Positions 1 to 6,900 of a stretch of 33,555 bases of DNA are shown here, one piece after another (the first letter of the stretch is position 1; each line of letters starts with the position of its first letter). A model generated the notes under the pieces. The model was given only the letters and a program-made list of their open reading frames with translations, was not told where the DNA came from and did no database searches. This stretch comes from Clostridia bacterium. Lineage in GTDB: Bacteria; Bacillota; Clostridia; Christensenellales; CAG-1252. The DNA lies in NCBI GenBank assembly GCA_017615495.1, contig JAGAAA010000058.1:1-33555 (forward strand), given 5' to 3'. A program made the translations under genes and the position numbers.

Positions 1-330
1 CGTGACGGCGCGATCGGGACGTTTGCCGAACTCTCCGCCCTCGCTATATACGTCGGAAGTGCGACGGATCTTGGCGACGGTGTAATTGTTGACCATGCTG
101 TCCACCCCCCCGCCCGAAACGAGAAAAGCAACGTTTGGCGCGCCAAACCTCTTATAATCGGCGTCCGACTGCGGTTGCGCGATGATCCCCACGGAAAAAC
201 CTTCCGCCTCGATCAAACGGGAAACGATCGCATGACCGAAAGAGGGATGGTCAACGTAGGCATCCGCCGTAACGATGATAAAGTCAAGACTGCCGTCGAC
301 TTCTTCGGGTGAAATGGGTAAAAAAGGCAT
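1..330 (-). CDS. YgiQ family radical SAM protein (N-terminal fragment)
   Basis: The first 110 codons of a leftward gene that runs off the left edge of the window. The translation opens MPFLPISPEEVDGSLDFI and continues with ADAYVDHPSFGHAI, VGIIAQP, VSGGGVDSMVNNYT and GKRPDRA. These are the conserved N-terminal blocks of the YgiQ (UPF0313) radical SAM family, whose biochemical role is not established. The radical SAM CxxxCxxC motif would lie outside the window. The ATG at 330-328 has an AGGAG Shine-Dalgarno 5 nt upstream. A good promoter lies at 347-375, so the gene forms its own unit after the terminator of the operon to its right. The family call is from recalled motif patterns and is fairly secure; completeness cannot be judged. 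Confidence 0.85.
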   Translation of the reverse strand, partial: MPFLPISPEEVDGSLDFIIVTADAYVDHPSFGHAIVSRLIEAEGFSVGIIAQPQSDADYKRFGAPNVAFLVSGGGVDSMVNNYTVAKIRRTSDVYSEGGEFGKRPDRAVT

Positions 331-346
331 AGTTTCTCCTGTTATC

Positions 347-375
347 ATTATAGCGGCAAGCGCGCTTTTTCGCAA
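347..375 (-). promoter_or_regulatory. Promoter of the ygiQ-like gene
   Basis: On the minus strand: -35 TTGCGA (375-370), a 17-bp spacer, and -10 TATAAT (352-347). The expected start of transcription is near 340, at the edge of the AGGAG ribosome binding site, so the leader would be only about 10-14 nt. It begins 15 bp before a terminator that closes the upstream operon, which fits an independent transcription unit. Confidence 0.7.
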
Positions 376-390
376 GAAAAACCTTTTGAT

Positions 391-416
391 AAAAAACGCC
401 CGACTTATGGTCGGGC
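391..416 (-). terminator. Intrinsic terminator of the nadD-rsfS operon
   Basis: Minus-strand hairpin with arms GCCCGAC and GTCGGGC (416-410 and 404-398), a 5-nt loop, then GTTTTTT (397-391). It starts 2 nt after the stop codon of the small secreted protein gene and therefore ends the operon. Confidence 0.9.
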
Positions 417-417
417 T

Positions 418-762
418 TTACGCAACGTAACAGTACGATCTTATTTTTGGCAAGCGCGAAGCCAAGTTCCGTCTTTCGTAGTCGCTTGCGCCGCGTTTTT
501 TCATCCTTGAAAGGATCAAATAGGTGAGCATATCGTCGGTCAAAAACACGTCTTTTCCGAGGGTTTTTCCGACGCTTTCCGCCGCTTGACGCAAGGTTTG
601 AGCCTTTTGCTCGTACCCGAAGCAAGGGTCGGGGATCACCGCAACGAGCACCTGATCCTCAACGATGACGGCGTAGCCGTCCTTGACGCCCGCTGTGGCG
701 GGAAGGGTTATGGGACAAAGCGCGGAGATCATCACCGCCGATAGAAGCGAAAGCACGTTCAT
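418..762 (-). CDS. Small predicted secreted protein, unknown function
   Basis: A 114-residue protein encoded 28 bp after rsfS and ending at the operon terminator. The first ~25 residues look like a signal peptide: a hydrophobic stretch (VLSLLSAVMISALCP) then an A-x-A-like site near PATAG. No lipobox is evident. The mature part alternates a beta-like segment (YAVIVEDQVLVAVIPDP) with a helical segment and KDVFLTDD. This vaguely recalls the YhcN/YlaJ sporulation lipoprotein fold, but I could not match a signature, so the function stays open. The upstream reading frame is closed by a stop at about 783, which fixes the ATG within a short range. No Shine-Dalgarno is seen. A weak -10-like CATACT lies 6 nt before the ATG, but co-transcription with rsfS is more likely. 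Confidence 0.6.
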   Translation of the reverse strand: MNVLSLLSAVMISALCPITLPATAGVKDGYAVIVEDQVLVAVIPDPCFGYEQKAQTLRQAAESVGKTLGKDVFLTDDMLTYLILSRMKKRGASDYERRNLASRLPKIRSYCYVA

Positions 763-790
763 ACCGGCAGTATGCGCAGATCAAAAACTT

Positions 791-1147
791 TTATTCCTCG
801 TCGTAACGGGTGACGTTTTTGCCGTCGGCGTCCGACCACAGTTTTTCAAACTGGTAAAGGTCGCGCATGGTGGTATGGAAAATGTGGACGATAACTTTGC
901 CGTAGTCCATCACGATCCATTTGCCCTCACGCAAGCCGTCCACACCCGCGGTGTAAACGTCCTCCGCCTCCAGCTGGGCGCAAAGCTCTTCATACGCCGC
1001 TTTTGCCGCGGGCGAATTCTTCGCGGAGCAAACCACGTAAGCTTCGGTGACGTCGGTCTTTTCCGCAACGTCGATGGACAAAACGTTTTTGCACTTTTTG
1101 TCCAAGAGGATGGTGGTTATCTTTTTGATCAAGAGTTCTTTTTCCAT
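791..1147 (-). CDS. rsfS: Ribosome silencing factor RsfS
   Basis: A 118-residue RsfS/Iojap protein. The family binds uL14 on the 50S subunit and blocks joining with 30S when nutrients are short. Recognisable stretches are TEAYVVCSAKN, VDGLREGKWIVMDYG and VIVHIFHTTMRDLYQFEKLW, the last being the typical C-terminal signature. I chose the ATG at 1147-1145 because an AAGGAG sits 7 nt upstream; a longer open frame to 1246 only overlaps the end of the preceding gene. The start lies 2 nt after the nadD::yqeK stop, so the two are translationally close. The order nadD-yqeK-rsfS is conserved across Bacillota. Length is normal. Confidence 0.95.
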   Translation of the reverse strand: MEKELLIKKITTILLDKKCKNVLSIDVAEKTDVTEAYVVCSAKNSPAAKAAYEELCAQLEAEDVYTAGVDGLREGKWIVMDYGKVIVHIFHTTMRDLYQFEKLWSDADGKNVTRYDEE

Positions 1148-1149
1148 AT

Positions 1150-2259
1150 TTACTCCTTTTTGCAATATTGCTCGAAGCAATCCAAAGTCAAATAATAGAT
1201 GGGAATGCCGCGCTGGATCAAAGAATCGTAGCAAACCTTGAAACAACGCACAAAGCCGTCGTCCAAATCACGGTACGCCGCGGCGCGAAGCTCCTCCACG
1301 CCCTCAAAATCCCGCGTGAGTTCCTCCACCATATCGGCGGTGTAAACGAGCTTATCCAAAGCAGTCATCCCAGCCCTGCCCGTGGTGTGGTAGCGGATGG
1401 CGTCCAATATCTCGGGGTCGGTGATGCCAAAGCCCAACTTTGCTTCTTCCGCCCCGTTAAAAGCGTGCAAGACCTTTGTGCCGACAACGTCCTCGGGCAC
1501 ACCGGGGTTCACGCGATCCACCTGCTTCATGCAATCGTGGAGCAAGCAGCCGAGAAACACCTTTTCAAAAGGCAAGCCGACGCGCTCGTTGATCTTCAAG
1601 CCGGCAAGCACCACGCCGCAGGTGTGACGCCAACGTTTTTCGCGGAGCATCGACTTGACCTTTTGAACGTAGCGCTCGTACGAGCGATACAGCCCGTTTG
1701 CCGAAATGATCTTTAAGACCTCTTCCGTAACGTCGTCAAGCGGCATACCAAGCGCGCATTTGGCTCGGATCGCCGTGGAAGAAACGTCCTCCCCCCTGAC
1801 CGTTTGCGAAATCAAGATCTTGCCGCCCCAACGGCGCATATACCCTTCCGCCGCGGCGGAAAGTTCCTTTAAGTCATCTTCCCCGCGAGGGATCACGAGG
1901 ATGGGGCAAATTTTGACGATCTCTTCGGGGCAACGCCACTTGTCAAAGGCAAGCAGGCTGTCCCCGCCGATGATGAAGGCGATCTCCCCGTACTTCTCGC
2001 GCAGCAAGGGCAAAACCTTGTACGAATATGCGCGTCCGGGGAACTCGTTTTCCGTTTGGTCGATAGGAAAAGCGCCGCCAAGCGCCGCTTGCAACATTTT
2101 CAAACGCAAAGAAAAGGGAGTTTGCAAGGTTTTGTGAGGAGAATTGCCGGACGGTAAAAATACCACTTCGTCGAGTGAAAACTCTTTTTTGATCTCCGAT
2201 GCGATTCTAACGTGTTCCTTGTGCGGAGGGTCGAACGCTCCGCCAAAAATGCCTATCAT
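1150..2259 (-). CDS. nadD: NadD-YqeK fusion: nicotinate-nucleotide adenylyltransferase / HD phosphohydrolase
   Basis: One 369-residue chain holding two proteins that are usually separate neighbours. Residues 1-190 are NadD, which makes deamido-NAD from NaMN and ATP: GIFGGAFDPPHKEH at 3-16 is the nucleotidyltransferase HxGH-type motif and VSSTAIR at 159-165 is the ISSTxIR motif. Residues ~195-369 are a YqeK-type HD domain, a family that symmetrically cleaves Ap4A: H212, H241-D242, H265, H291 and D309 are the likely metal ligands. The start was set at the ATG 2259-2257, because the extra 23 upstream codons are not NadD-like and contain the promoter. There is no Shine-Dalgarno, and the -10 box ends 6 nt before the ATG, suggesting leaderless translation. 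First gene of the nadD::yqeK-rsfS unit. Confidence 0.93.
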   Translation of the reverse strand: MIGIFGGAFDPPHKEHVRIASEIKKEFSLDEVVFLPSGNSPHKTLQTPFSLRLKMLQAALGGAFPIDQTENEFPGRAYSYKVLPLLREKYGEIAFIIGGDSLLAFDKWRCPEEIVKICPILVIPRGEDDLKELSAAAEGYMRRWGGKILISQTVRGEDVSSTAIRAKCALGMPLDDVTEEVLKIISANGLYRSYERYVQKVKSMLREKRWRHTCGVVLAGLKINERVGLPFEKVFLGCLLHDCMKQVDRVNPGVPEDVVGTKVLHAFNGAEEAKLGFGITDPEILDAIRYHTTGRAGMTALDKLVYTADMVEELTRDFEGVEELRAAAYRDLDDGFVRCFKVCYDSLIQRGIPIYYLTLDCFEQYCKKE

Positions 2260-2265
2260 AGGTAT

Positions 2266-2294
2266 AGTATAATACTTTTCAAGCGGAAATTCAA
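2266..2294 (-). promoter_or_regulatory. nadD promoter, leaderless configuration
   Basis: Minus strand: -35 TTGAAT (2294-2289), 17-bp spacer, -10 TATACT (2271-2266), then 6 nt (ATACCT) and the nadD ATG. Transcription would start at or next to the A of the ATG. No ribosome binding site is present in this gap. Confidence 0.6.
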
Positions 2295-2338
2295 TTACAA
2301 AGCGGACTAAAAACGCGCGTGTAGGCAAAAATCACGGT

Positions 2339-3109
2339 ATGGGAAAAACTTTTGACAAGGCGGGAACCTCCCTTTTGTTCCTGCTGCTTTGTTTTTTGTT
2401 CTTTTTTCACGTGACGAAATCACCGTTTGTCAGCACGGTCGCCGCCTTTCTTCTGCTTGCCACCCTGCTCTTGTTTTTGCGGCTGATACGCCCCCGTTCC
2501 CCCAAAGATCTTTTGTCAAAACGCAACTTTATCCGCTACGTTTTGCTAAACGGCAACGGCGTGCTCAAAGCCACTGTGGAAAACTCTCTTTCGGACAAAG
2601 CAGAAGCGGATAGCGTCGGCGAGCACACACTCCTTTCTTACGGTGACAAAAAGATACTCGTATACTACGCGTACAAGTTCGGCAGTCTTTCGGAAGAGGA
2701 CGTCGCCAAGAGTTTTCGCATAGCGAAAAAATGCGGCGCGGAGAAAATTTACGCCTTGACCAACCATTTGGACCGGAAGGCGATGGCGGTGGCGGAATAT
2801 ATCCCGCAAAGTTTCAGCGTGATCAACGCGACGACGCTATATAAGTTTTTGCTCAAAAAGGGGCTTATTCCAAAAAAAGAAGCCTTGCGGAGAAAAAGCG
2901 GCAAGGCGTTTGACTTTTTAAAAACCGTTTTGAAATCGGAAAACGCAAAATATTACGTTTGGGCGGGGCTCACCACTGCCCTGCTTGCGCTGTTTACGCC
3001 CATCACTACGTATTACGTGGCGTTTGCCTTCCTCAACCTCGCTCTTGCCGTCGCCACCATCTTTTTGAGTGAGCGCGGCGACGGAGAAAACGGGCTGTTC
3101 AGAGAGTGA
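2339..3109 (+). CDS. Membrane-anchored protein with a nuclease-like (Mrr/PDDEXK-resembling) central domain
   Basis: A 256-residue protein with two hydrophobic helices at the N terminus (~10-25, 30-50) and two at the C terminus (~205-243), so the soluble middle (~55-200) probably faces the cytoplasm. That middle reads like a restriction-endonuclease-type domain: a strand KILVYYAYK at 105-113 where Mrr proteins carry their QxK strand, a helix, then CGAEKIYALTNH (132-143), a helix, and FSVINATTLYKFLLKKG (159-175), which matches the Mrr pattern 'GAd+giivTt...iliDg..L..ll'. The acidic catalytic residues are not clearly conserved, so it may be inactive. No Shine-Dalgarno precedes the only possible ATG. 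It is read opposite to the flanking obg and nadD genes and its stop abuts the yhbY stop. The fold assignment is inference. Confidence 0.6.
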   Translation: MGKTFDKAGTSLLFLLLCFLFFFHVTKSPFVSTVAAFLLLATLLLFLRLIRPRSPKDLLSKRNFIRYVLLNGNGVLKATVENSLSDKAEADSVGEHTLLSYGDKKILVYYAYKFGSLSEEDVAKSFRIAKKCGAEKIYALTNHLDRKAMAVAEYIPQSFSVINATTLYKFLLKKGLIPKKEALRRKSGKAFDFLKTVLKSENAKYYVWAGLTTALLALFTPITTYYVAFAFLNLALAVATIFLSERGDGENGLFRE

Positions 3110-3403
3110 TCAGTCCAATTTGATATGCTCGACGCCATCTTTTTGAGAACGGCGATAGAGGACGATCTTGTTACCGATCGCCTGCACGGGCTCCGCGCCA
3201 AGCGCTTCGGCAACTTCAGCGATCACGCCCTTCGCGGTGACGTCAGCGGTCTTCAAAACGCCTATCTTCACGAGTTCGTGATCCTCAAGAGAGGTGCTTA
3301 TCTGTTCCACGACGCTTTCGGTCAAACCGTTCTTTCCGATTTGCACCGTCGCGGAAATATTCATTGCGAGAGAGATCAATTTGCTTCTTTGTTTACTGGT
3401 CAT
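3110..3403 (-). CDS. yhbY: CRS1/YhbY-domain ribosome assembly RNA-binding protein
   Basis: A 97-residue single CRM domain protein. It opens MTSKQRSKLISLAM and has the IGKNGLTESVVEQI segment equivalent to the family's GxxG-like RNA-binding loop, followed by ELVKIGVL and AIGNKIVLYRRS. YhbY-type proteins bind pre-50S particles and help 23S rRNA maturation. It starts 9 nt after obg, and its AGGAG Shine-Dalgarno overlaps the obg stop codon (TAGGAG), suggesting coupled translation. Its TGA stop lies back to back with the stop of the opposing membrane protein gene (TGATCA). Confidence 0.95.
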   Translation of the reverse strand: MTSKQRSKLISLAMNISATVQIGKNGLTESVVEQISTSLEDHELVKIGVLKTADVTAKGVIAEVAEALGAEPVQAIGNKIVLYRRSQKDGVEHIKLD

Positions 3404-3412
3404 ATTTTGCTC

Positions 3413-4672
3413 CTAATTCCATAATTCAAACTCAACGTCGCCGACGATGATGGTATCGCCGTCCTTGGCGCCAAGTTCCTTCAATTTGTTGATAACGCCC
3501 TTTTCCTTCAAAACGTTTTGGAAATAGCGGTTGCTTTCGTGATCGCTCAAAACCACTTTACGGATCAACAGTTCCACCAAGCCGCCCGTCACTTCGTAGG
3601 TGCCGTCTTCCAACTTTTCCACCTCAAATTGATCGGGATCGCTCTTTGCGTACTCAAAGGGCTCGAAAGCAAGCGGCTCTGCCGGCGGCAGTTCGTTCAA
3701 GACCGAGAAGATGTTTTTGACGAGTTCGTCGATGTTTTCATACGCCGCGGCGGAAATGGGGATGACTTTCACCCCGGTTTTTTCCTCAAAGCGCTCGACA
3801 GCGTTTTCTTCCGTTACGAGGTCGGTTTTGTTTGCGACGACGATCTCGGGCAAAAGCGAAAGGCGCTCGTTGTACTGCTTGAGTTCCTCACGGATGGCGC
3901 GATAATCGTCCACCGGATCCCTGCCCTCGATGCCGGAGATATCCACCACGTGCACGATCAGGCGCACGCGCTCCACATGACGGAGGAAGGTGTGACCGAG
4001 GCCCAAGCCGTTTGCCGCGCCTTCGATCAAGCCGGGGATATCGGCGATCACGTAACTTTTGTCAAACGCTTTGATCACGCCTAGGTTTGGCGAAAGAGTT
4101 GTGAAATGATAATTTGCAATCTTGGGTTTGGCGTTGGTCAAAACCGAAAGCAAGGTGGACTTGCCCACGTTAGGGAAGCCTACTAAGCCCACGTCCGCGA
4201 TGGTTTTGAGCTCCAAAGTAAGCGTTCTTTCAATGGTGACCTCGCCAAGTTCGGCAAAACTCGGCGTCCTGCGCGTGGGGGTTGCGAAACGGGCGTTTCC
4301 TCTGCCGCCTTTGCCGCCGCGCAAGATGACTTTTCTTTCGCCGTCGACAAACATATCGGCGATGATGCCGCCGCTTTCCTTATCGCGGATGATGGTGCCC
4401 GTGGGCACTTTGACCACGAGGTCTTGTCCGTTTTTGCCAAAGCAATTCCCGCCCTCTCCGGGCGCGCCGTTTTCCGCGCGGAAATGCTTTTTGAACTTGA
4501 AGTCGATCAGGCTTGTCAGCGAAGAATCCGCAACGAAAATTACGCTGCCGCCCTTGCCGCCGTCACCGCCGTCGGGGCCGCCGCACATCACGTACTTTTC
4601 GCGGTGGAAGCTTACTTTGCCATCGCCGCCGTTGCCCGCCTTAGCATAAATGTTTACAATATCCAAAAACAT
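3413..4672 (-). CDS. obg: GTPase Obg (CgtA)
   Basis: A 419-residue Obg GTPase, which acts in late 50S assembly and the stringent and stress response. Residues 1-158 are the glycine-rich Obg fold (for example GGPDGGDGGKGG, KGGRGNARF). The G domain has G1 GFPNVGKST (165-173), switch I TTLSPNLG (191-198), G3 DIPGLIEG (211-218), G4 NKTD (281-284) and G5 SAAA (307-310). The C-terminal OCT domain (~345-419), present in many Gram-positive Obg proteins, includes LIRKVVLSDHESNRYF. The ATG is 4 nt after the nth stop. No good Shine-Dalgarno is visible (a GGAGAG lies about 20 nt upstream inside nth), so translation may depend on nth. Confidence 0.98.
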   Translation of the reverse strand: MFLDIVNIYAKAGNGGDGKVSFHREKYVMCGGPDGGDGGKGGSVIFVADSSLTSLIDFKFKKHFRAENGAPGEGGNCFGKNGQDLVVKVPTGTIIRDKESGGIIADMFVDGERKVILRGGKGGRGNARFATPTRRTPSFAELGEVTIERTLTLELKTIADVGLVGFPNVGKSTLLSVLTNAKPKIANYHFTTLSPNLGVIKAFDKSYVIADIPGLIEGAANGLGLGHTFLRHVERVRLIVHVVDISGIEGRDPVDDYRAIREELKQYNERLSLLPEIVVANKTDLVTEENAVERFEEKTGVKVIPISAAAYENIDELVKNIFSVLNELPPAEPLAFEPFEYAKSDPDQFEVEKLEDGTYEVTGGLVELLIRKVVLSDHESNRYFQNVLKEKGVINKLKELGAKDGDTIIVGDVEFELWN

Positions 4673-4676
4673 AGTT

Positions 4677-5321
4677 TTATTTTGAGCGTTTGCTCTCTCC
4701 GTTATGATTCTTATAGTATAAGCATGCCCCCGTCAAAAGGCATTCGTAGCACTTTGGCGACTGCGCTTTGCAAAGGTACCTGCCGTGATGGATCAACAAA
4801 TGATGCAAGTCCGACCAATCCTTCTCCAGGAAGCGCGCCGACAAGTCCTTCTCCACCCCGTAAGGCTCCTTTGCGTCAGAAAGTCCCAAGCGATGGCTCA
4901 AGCGAAAAACGTGCGTATCGACCGCGATGGCGTTACCGCCAAAGGCGACGGCGTAAACTACGTTTGCCGTCTTTCTGCCCACGCCGGGCAACCGTTCCAA
5001 CAGCGCGCGATCCGCCGGCACGACGCCGCCGTACTCACGAAGAAGCATTTCAGTCGCCGCAAGGATGTTTTTCGCTTTGTTGTGGTAGAAACCGCAGCTT
5101 TTGATCTCTTGTTCCAATTCCTCTTGCGAAAGCGAAAGGATCGTTTCGGGAGTGCCCCACTTTGCAAAAAGGTCTTTGGTGATCATATTCACGCGTTTGT
5201 CGGTGCATTGCGCGGACAAAATGACCGCCACCAAAAGTTGATACGGGGTTTGGAAATTAAGCTCGCATTCCGCCTGCGGATGCATTTTCTTTAAAAGATC
5301 CAACATTTCGCGTTCTTTCAC
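4677..5321 (-). CDS. nth: Endonuclease III
   Basis: A 214-residue DNA glycosylase/AP lyase that removes oxidised pyrimidines. The helix-hairpin-helix LPGVGRK is at 111-117 with the catalytic lysine K117. D135 in AVDTH is the second catalytic residue. The 4Fe-4S cluster ligands are C184, C191, C194 and C200 (C-x6-C-x2-C-x5-C). The start is a GTG at 5321-5319 with no Shine-Dalgarno; a -10 element ends 6 nt upstream, so it may be a leaderless GTG start. The alternative ATG five codons in (5306) also lacks a binding site. First gene of nth-obg-yhbY, an unusual partner for obg. Confidence 0.97.
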   Translation of the reverse strand: MKEREMLDLLKKMHPQAECELNFQTPYQLLVAVILSAQCTDKRVNMITKDLFAKWGTPETILSLSQEELEQEIKSCGFYHNKAKNILAATEMLLREYGGVVPADRALLERLPGVGRKTANVVYAVAFGGNAIAVDTHVFRLSHRLGLSDAKEPYGVEKDLSARFLEKDWSDLHHLLIHHGRYLCKAQSPKCYECLLTGACLYYKNHNGESKRSK

Positions 5322-5327
5322 ATAACA

Positions 5328-5357
5328 AATATATCATAATTACGATATCTTTCTCAA
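5328..5357 (-). promoter_or_regulatory. nth promoter, leaderless configuration
   Basis: Minus strand: -35 TTGAGA (5357-5352), 18-bp spacer ending in TGA, giving an extended -10 TGaTATATT (hexamer 5333-5328), then 6 nt and the nth GTG. The geometry is the same as at nadD and the M16 gene. Confidence 0.55.
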
Positions 5358-5401
5358 TGATTTCGCGCAAAAAACTCTTCGGAATGCGAGATAACCCCCT
5401 T

Positions 5402-5620
5402 TTATTGTTTAAAAAACCCAAGAAAAGTGCCGTACTCCCCGTAGGAAAGCACCCGCTCGGCAATGCGGATGGCGCCGCTACGAAATTTGACGGACAACCC
5501 GCAACTCGAACCGACGACGGAGGGTGTGGAAACTGCTTTGACAGGGACGCCGGCGCGAGTCATCGCCTCGGCATAGGAAAGCGCGTCCCTTCTTGACTTA
5601 AACGCCGCAATCGTAAACAT
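5402..5620 (-). CDS. DUF3343 protein (putative Se/S carrier-like)
   Basis: A 72-residue protein of the DUF3343 family. It opens MFTIAAFKSRRDALSYAE, then AGVPVKAVSTP and the signature SSCGLSVKF, whose cysteine (C40) is the candidate sulfur- or selenium-carrying residue. DUF3343 proteins are small and are often found with cysteine-desulfurase-like enzymes and selenium genes; their exact chemistry is unproven. The ATG at 5620-5618 has AAGGAGA 6-7 nt upstream; a longer open frame to 5713 is not family-like. It is transcribed away from the desulfurase-like gene at 5697, from a shared 76-bp intergenic region. Confidence 0.85.
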   Translation of the reverse strand: MFTIAAFKSRRDALSYAEAMTRAGVPVKAVSTPSVVGSSCGLSVKFRSGAIRIAERVLSYGEYGTFLGFFKQ

Positions 5621-5696
5621 ATTCTTTCTCCTTTGTAAGAACGCTACTTCTCCGCGCTCAATATAATATATTAAACGCGCAAAAGGAGATGTGAAC
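5621..5696. promoter_or_regulatory. Divergent intergenic region between DUF3343 and desulfurase genes
   Basis: A 76-bp spacer with an AT-rich centre at about 5660-5674 that contains TATAAT on the plus strand (5662-5667) and TATTAT/TATATT on the minus strand. No convincing -35 boxes were found at standard spacing. Each gene has its own good Shine-Dalgarno at the edges. Probably the shared promoter region; any joint control is inference. Confidence 0.35.
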
Positions 5697-6821
5697 ATGA
5701 TCAATTTTGACAACGCCGCAACCTCCCGCTACAAGCCGTCCGTCGTAAAAAAGGCGGTCCTTGACGCTTTGCGTCACAGCGCCAATCCCGGACGAGGCAG
5801 TCACGACGAAGCCATCCGCGCCGCAATGACCGTGGGACGGACGAGGGACGCCGTTTTGCGCTTCGCGGACGCAAAACACGCCAACGTGGTTTTCACAAAA
5901 AACTGCACCGAAGCACTCAATCTTGCCATCCTCGGAACGGTGCGCCCGGGCGACCACGTTGTGACCACGGTTTTGGAGCACAATTCCGTCCTTCGCCCGC
6001 TGCATATGTTACAAAAAGAAGGGCTGATCACCCTTACTATTGCGGACGGAACAGACGGGATCGTCACCGCCGACGATATCGAAGGCGCCGTCACCGAAAA
6101 AACGAGCCTCGTCGCCGTCACGGCAATGAGTAACGTGATCGGCTACGCCCCGCCCCTTCGAGAAATAGGCGAAATATGCGCCAAAAAAGGCGTAAAACTT
6201 CTGGTGGACGGCGCGCAAGCGTTGGGGCACATCCCCTTCTCCTTTGACAAAATCGGGGCGGATATGCTGTGCGGCGCGGCGCACAAAGGGCTTCACGGCG
6301 TGATGGGATGCGGCTTTTTGGTGTTTTCCAAAAGGATCTTCGTCAATCCATTGATGTACGGCGGGACGGGGACGGAAAGCGACTTTCTTTACCAGCCCAA
6401 GGACCCGCCCGAAAGTTTGGAAGCGGGAACGCTGAACCTCCCCGGCATTGCGGCGCTCGGCGCGGGGATCGAATGGACGAAAAAGCACTTTGGCAAAATA
6501 GAAAAACGCATTGCGGAACTCTCCTTTTACCTGCACGAAAAACTTTCCGAAACAAGTTACCGAGTGTACTCCGTTGCGGGGAGCCCCATCCTTTCTTTTT
6601 CCCTTGAAGCGGCGGACAGTCAAACGGTGGGAGACGTATTGAACCAAGAATTCAGCATTGCCGTCCGTTCCGGCTTGCATTGCGCCCCTCTGCTTCATAA
6701 AACGCTAAAAACGAACCGCGAAGGCTTGGTGCGCGCAAGCTTCGGCTATGAGAACGATCTAAACGACGCAAAGAAATTTCTCTTTGCCTTAAAGGAGATA
6801 GAAAAGCGTTTGACAAAGTAA
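5697..6821 (+). CDS. Cysteine desulfurase family aminotransferase class V (EF2568-like)
   Basis: A 374-residue PLP enzyme of the NifS/SufS superfamily. It opens INFDNAATSRYKP. H95 (LEHNS), D171 (VDGAQ) and the Schiff-base lysine K197 (AAHKGLHG) mark the PLP site, and RSGLHCAP with C329 is the group-II desulfurase active-site cysteine. Sequence style and length match the class-V subgroup typified by EF2568 (TIGR01977), which usually neighbours DUF3343 genes. It probably mobilises sulfur or selenium from cysteine or selenocysteine onto a carrier. The ATG at 5697 was chosen because AGGAG lies 8 nt upstream; an in-frame GTG at 5691 is only 2 nt from the same site. No IscU or SufU gene is in the window. 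Confidence 0.88.
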   Translation: MINFDNAATSRYKPSVVKKAVLDALRHSANPGRGSHDEAIRAAMTVGRTRDAVLRFADAKHANVVFTKNCTEALNLAILGTVRPGDHVVTTVLEHNSVLRPLHMLQKEGLITLTIADGTDGIVTADDIEGAVTEKTSLVAVTAMSNVIGYAPPLREIGEICAKKGVKLLVDGAQALGHIPFSFDKIGADMLCGAAHKGLHGVMGCGFLVFSKRIFVNPLMYGGTGTESDFLYQPKDPPESLEAGTLNLPGIAALGAGIEWTKKHFGKIEKRIAELSFYLHEKLSETSYRVYSVAGSPILSFSLEAADSQTVGDVLNQEFSIAVRSGLHCAPLLHKTLKTNREGLVRASFGYENDLNDAKKFLFALKEIEKRLTK

Positions 6822-6900
6822 GACAAAAAGCCCGATCTTTGCGTTTTCTTCCCTCTTCTTTTCCCCTTCAAGCGTCGTAAACTGAACGCGAGGTAAATGT

